Positions 45,601 to 47,930 of a DNA stretch of 47,930 bases are shown one piece after another. Origin of the DNA: JAQIBY01 sp046546095 (lineage in GTDB: Bacteria > Bacteroidota > Bacteroidia > Bacteroidales > ML635J-15); assembly GCA_046546095.1 (NCBI GenBank), contig JBKGYK010000016.1, positions 1-47,930 of the forward strand. Direction: 5' to 3'. Under the pieces are notes generated by a model. It saw nothing but the letters and a program-made list of their open reading frames with translations. It made no database searches and was not told the origin of the DNA. Position numbers and translations under genes: made by a program. Numbering within the stretch: the first letter of the stretch is position 1; the number at the start of each line of letters is the position of its first letter.

Positions 45601-46973
45601 AGGCATCCACACCCACATCCACAGATGCTGAACCGACCGTGGTGTATACAGAAGCCGGAACCCAGGAGATAAGCCTGACGGTAACCAATAACACCACAGG
45701 TTGTCAGGATGAAATCAGCGAGACGGTGACCATTCATGAAACACCGGAAGCTGCTTTCTCATCCACAGCACCCTTGTGCCCGGGTGAAACCGTTTCCTTT
45801 GTAAACGAAGGCAGTACCGGTCAGCAATACAGCTATCGCTGGAATTTTGGCAGGTACAGTACACCCAACGGTTCTCAGGCTGAGAATCCAACCGGTGTAG
45901 AGTTTTCACAAGGTGGTGAACAAACCATATGCCTGACGGTGTCAAACAATGAGTGTTCACATTCCATTGTTGAGACAATCGATATGCATCCGCTCCCCAC
46001 AGCCGATGCCGGCATCGACACCATCATCTGTGCAAACAGAAGCGTGCAGCTTGGTATCCCTGAGGTGGCAGACCACAATTACAACTGGTTACCTGCTACA
46101 ACACTGGATGATGCTTCTGCTGCCCAACCAATCGCATCACCTCAGGCTGAATTTACCACGTATCACCTGACAATCACTGATGCAAATACAGGATGTACCA
46201 ATACTGACTCGGTAAGTGTTACCATGCTGCCACCGGCCATTGCAAAAGCCGGACCGGATGTGAGCATTTGTGCTTATGATTCTGTGCAGATTGGAACCGG
46301 CCATATCGAAGGTCAGATATACAACTGGTCACCTACCAACGGAATAGATCAGCCGGACATTTCCAATCCGCTTGTCAGTCCGTCGGAAACCACAACTTAC
46401 CGCCTGGATGTTTCTTATGCAGGATGCGATACGGTAAGCGATGAAGTTAAAGTCACTGTGCATCCCCTGCCCGACATCGATGCAGGCATGGATCAAACCA
46501 TTGCGCGCGGTGAAAAGACAAATCTCAACGCTACCGGCGGTGTAAACTACGAATGGTCACCTGTGGTTGCCATGAGCAATCCTTATATTGCCAGACCCGA
46601 GGTTTCACCCGATGATACAATCACTTATACCGTTGTGGGTAACGATGTTCACGGATGTGAGAATCAGGATTCGGTTACCATCAACGTTAACGAACCCAAT
46701 TTCTACATCCCGAATTCGTTTACGCCAAACAATGATGGCAGAAACGATGTCTTTTACATCCGGGGAAAACCACTGGATAATTATGAACTGCGCATCATGA
46801 ACCGCCTGAACCAGACTGTTTTCATCAGCAACGATTATTATCAGGGCTGGGATGGCACAGTTCAGGGCAGCGGAGAAGAATGCTCCGAAGGCGCCTACGT
46901 TTACATCGTTACAGGGACAAATGAAAACGGTGAAGATGTCACAGAAAGTGGCATGGTCAACCTGATACGATAA
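42642..46973 (+). CDS. Giant T9SS protein: choice-of-anchor L head, ten PKD repeats, type B sorting domain
   Basis: The ATG at 42642 (MNFIRYL) gives 1443 aa with a signal peptide. A choice-of-anchor L domain occupies ~24-265 (FNYLFASEEYREYVCDFNDAFAFLL, IALVPGTNTEVAIATVN, YHIKLVVADALDAAYDSGVFLE). Residues 273-1119 are ten PKD-like repeats alternating SGC and NC endings. Then come three Ig-like tail modules nearly parallel to those of the first giant (TMLPPAIA, IEGQ, VHPLPDI shared), and a type B sorting domain at ~1354-1443. It is a paralogue of the 38.0-kb gene with an added head, co-transcribed with PorP/SprF. Confidence 0.93.
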   Translation: MNFIRYLIILLPISMISFLPVKAQLTIQDALTDEELVQQVLLGDGVQVYNISSTGADQAIGSFSTLPGGIPEVPMDAGIIMSTGDIFDATGPNNSGSTSTNNGEPGDADITNILGGTDTYDAAVIEFDFKSPADTVRFNYLFASEEYREYVCDFNDAFAFLLTGPNPAGGNYTNHNIALVPGTNTEVAIATVNNGDSNSTCPEENSNSEYYVDNIGGSNVEYDGLTDVFTAEAVVVPCAEYHIKLVVADALDAAYDSGVFLEANSFGADVDTLIADYVHDAPACTGEDVQFLNGGPSGTGVAYEWTFHGSASQSTSNQENPSVNWSTPGLKQVDLQIIINCGEDSASVTKYVNIYDRPDADFTFTNNVCPGSPVQFTNTGSSGSGFSHEWIFPTDADPQEAYTENPEIVFNTPGEKPIQHIVYNDHCSRIVYDTITILPGPEAAFSHNAPVCEGETIDFVNTGDSGGVTFNWTFAPDATPATSTSENPTGISFATAGTKTATLTVTDDVSGCQSTISQDFQILPQPVASFSFTDNLCLGTATDFTNTGSTGDGLTYAWDFGSDASSTSSSAENPQNISFDDSGTQSITLTVSNNACSSTATQNLTVENSPAPDVSFSSTAPKCNGEAVDFSFDGDPTGLDFNWDFGADATPGSSTAANPTGIAFSSNGTQSIELTVTDAGSGCWNQETQTVNIYPTPLASFDFTDSVCNGTQIDFTNTGSTGQEFSYNWDFGTDASPSGSTAENPSGITYSSDGNKTITLTVSTPNCSSSQTETLVIESSPAPVVDFSSTAPVCETNELSFSIADYDTALNYAWDFGTDATPETSSAAEPVVTYDSSGSKIVRLTAVNPGSGCYNYVEKSINILPRPEASFFSSAPECVDSGVDFTNTGSSGAEYSYTWDFGEGASPSGSNAENPTGVVYNSSGDKDVSLTISSANCTRTITQTINIPESPVADFTANAPQCNGQPLQMHNMSDSVDVSYAWDFGAEASTPTSTDAEPTVVYTEAGTQEISLTVTNNTTGCQDEISETVTIHETPEAAFSSTAPLCPGETVSFVNEGSTGQQYSYRWNFGRYSTPNGSQAENPTGVEFSQGGEQTICLTVSNNECSHSIVETIDMHPLPTADAGIDTIICANRSVQLGIPEVADHNYNWLPATTLDDASAAQPIASPQAEFTTYHLTITDANTGCTNTDSVSVTMLPPAIAKAGPDVSICAYDSVQIGTGHIEGQIYNWSPTNGIDQPDISNPLVSPSETTTYRLDVSYAGCDTVSDEVKVTVHPLPDIDAGMDQTIARGEKTNLNATGGVNYEWSPVVAMSNPYIARPEVSPDDTITYTVVGNDVHGCENQDSVTINVNEPNFYIPNSFTPNNDGRNDVFYIRGKPLDNYELRIMNRLNQTVFISNDYYQGWDGTVQGSGEECSEGAYVYIVTGTNENGEDVTESGMVNLIR
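43458..45998 (+). repeat. Ten in-frame ~254-nt PKD repeats of the second giant protein
   Basis: The array encodes residues 273-1119. Odd repeats mostly end with xxxSGC/TGC and even ones with xNxCSS-like text, the same two-register pattern as in the first giant. Two repeats (4 and 6) have an additional Ala-Pro at the boundary. Conserved cysteines are two per repeat. Confidence 0.88.
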
Positions 46974-46990
46974 ACCAAATCACCATAGAT

Positions 46991-47027
46991 AAAAATGGCT
47001 GGCCCGGGAAAGAGTCAGCCATTTTTG
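46991..47027 (+). terminator. Terminator after the PKD/PorP cluster
   Basis: AAAAATGGCTG (46991-47001) and CAGCCATTTTT (47016-47026) make a perfect 11-bp stem, followed by TTTGTTTG context; the A/T arms allow function in both directions. A separate 14-bp palindrome CTGCCGGCCGGCAG sits at 47038-47051. Confidence 0.85.
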
Positions 47028-47091
47028 TTTGTGTCATCTGCCGGCCGGCAGGGTATATGTGATTATCTTTGTTATACACTTTTTTTGATGT

Positions 47092-47930
47092 TTACTCTAC
47101 ATTATTCAGAATTGAATCAATTAAATAACTCATTCTCCCAGGATTAATGGTTTCTTCAACCATTCTATCTCCCTTATTTATTATTACAATAGGGTTAACA
47201 TATTGTTTTATATAAAATGCCTGGTTATTTGAGTTGTCAATTAATAAATCATCCTTATTTAGATTGTACTTTGTAATAAAATTTTGAATGTAATTTTCAT
47301 TGTTTGCCACTAAAATTACAGGCAATGTTTCATTTGTTATTCCATTTGATAAAGCTACACCCAGTTTTCTTTTACAAGAAGGACAAATACAATTCAAATT
47401 CACTGAAACCACAGTATCACTATCAATACGAAGGTCTTCAAAATAACTGTTCCAGCCTGTTTCATTTGCTCCAGGATTATTCTGTGCATAAATTTCCCTC
47501 AGTAAATTTTCCGGGTTTTTATCAATGCTCCTTTTATCATTAAACTCAAAATATGAAAAACTTCTTGTGTTCTGCATTTGCGAAACGTATTGATTGTAAG
47601 CTAAAAATCCATTCTTAAATGCGACAATAGGTTTCCCAAAACCAAATGGCAATATTGCTTCCTTTTGTGACTCCTCATCAAAACTATATTCAATAACAGA
47701 GTGGAGTGGAAAGCTAAAGAATATTGGTGATAAAGAATCATTTAAAGGGAGCTTTACTATTCTATATAGGTTATTATTTTTATGATTGTAAAGCATATTA
47801 GAATATTCAGGCATATATTCCTCATAAGCATCAAATTCTGATTCTTTCAAAGCCTCTATCTCAGAGTCAACAAAGAATGATTTTAAATTAATACTGGCTA
47901 ATTTATTTTCTGAACTAATGTCAAATAATT
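47092..47930 (-). CDS. Partial gene: propeller-like (DUF4221-like) protein with C-terminal CxxC domain
   Basis: The frame is open through the window end, so the start lies beyond 47930; the TTG at 47850 is not a convincing start because coding sequence continues upstream (LFDISSENKLASINL...). At least 279 residues are visible. The central part (YSNMLYNHKNNNLYRIVKL, FPLHSVIEYSFDEE, FKNGFLAYNQ) recalls DUF4221-type Bacteroidota lipoproteins. A C-terminal region with NCICPSCKRK and later PVILVAN and QAFYIKQYVNPIVIINKGD resembles a thioredoxin-like fold. The gene is AT-richer than the PKD genes. Function unknown. Confidence 0.7.
   Translation of the reverse strand, partial: LFDISSENKLASINLKSFFVDSEIEALKESEFDAYEEYMPEYSNMLYNHKNNNLYRIVKLPLNDSLSPIFFSFPLHSVIEYSFDEESQKEAILPFGFGKPIVAFKNGFLAYNQYVSQMQNTRSFSYFEFNDKRSIDKNPENLLREIYAQNNPGANETGWNSYFEDLRIDSDTVVSVNLNCICPSCKRKLGVALSNGITNETLPVILVANNENYIQNFITKYNLNKDDLLIDNSNNQAFYIKQYVNPIVIINKGDRMVEETINPGRMSYLIDSILNNVE

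Noticed and set aside
38079..45998. CRISPR or VNTR-like array
   Set aside because: The repeats are in-frame protein domains of about 255 nt with synonymous divergence, not short identical repeats with spacers.

Overview
The window is a piece of a Bacteroidota chromosome, most likely an anaerobic or facultative, probably environmental member of the Bacteroidales/Marinilabiliales side of the phylum. This rests on type IX secretion (T9SS) proteins with gliding-motility-associated C-terminal domains, a PorP/SprF protein, a PorE-like OmpA protein, choice-of-anchor L and DUF1573 domains, System II cytochrome c maturation beside nrfHA, and promoters of the Bacteroidota form TTTG-N19-TAnnTTTG in front of several genes. 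No rRNA, tRNA, CRISPR array, transposase or phage structural gene was seen.

Layout. 1-282: intergenic DNA with hairpin-containing degenerate repeats. 0.3-3.5 kb: an exported patatin/Omp85 fusion protein divergent from an XRE-S24 self-cleaving repressor. 3.6-11.7 kb: alaS (minus), then on plus two paralogous membrane-anchored M23 peptidases, an exported PQQ-type beta-propeller protein, a DUF1573 protein and a class I aminotransferase. 11.7-15.9 kb (minus): nrfH-nrfA-resB-ccsA, a nitrite-ammonification operon with its own heme-attachment machinery. 16.2-20.1 kb: a small membrane protein, rpsO, pnp, a thioredoxin-like protein and a probable small convergent ORF. 20.3-22.5 kb: an Omp85-type barrel followed by a soluble patatin. 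22.6-28.1 kb (minus): an RND heavy-metal efflux operon. 28.3-32.5 kb: a flavodoxin-fold oxidoreductase, a histidine kinase/response regulator pair, yidD and a free-standing NUMOD4-HNH protein. 32.5-37.7 kb (minus): a tightly overlapping run of exported C1 peptidase, queE, PorE-like OmpA protein and MATE transporter. 38.0-47.0 kb (plus): two giant PKD-repeat proteins with T9SS type B sorting domains on either side of a PorP/SprF outer-membrane protein. 47.1 kb to the end: a gene cut by the window edge.

The most interesting part is the 38-47 kb cluster. Both giants carry ten PKD-like repeats arranged as five alternating A-B pairs with distinct cysteine contexts, then the same three-domain tail and a type B sorting domain; only the second has an N-terminal choice-of-anchor L head. 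The intervening PorP/SprF protein is the family known to be needed for export or attachment of type B cargo. I read the cluster as a duplicated surface-fibre or adhesin system with its own outer-membrane partner. The PorE-like protein encoded divergently next door may be part of the same envelope machinery; that link is inference.
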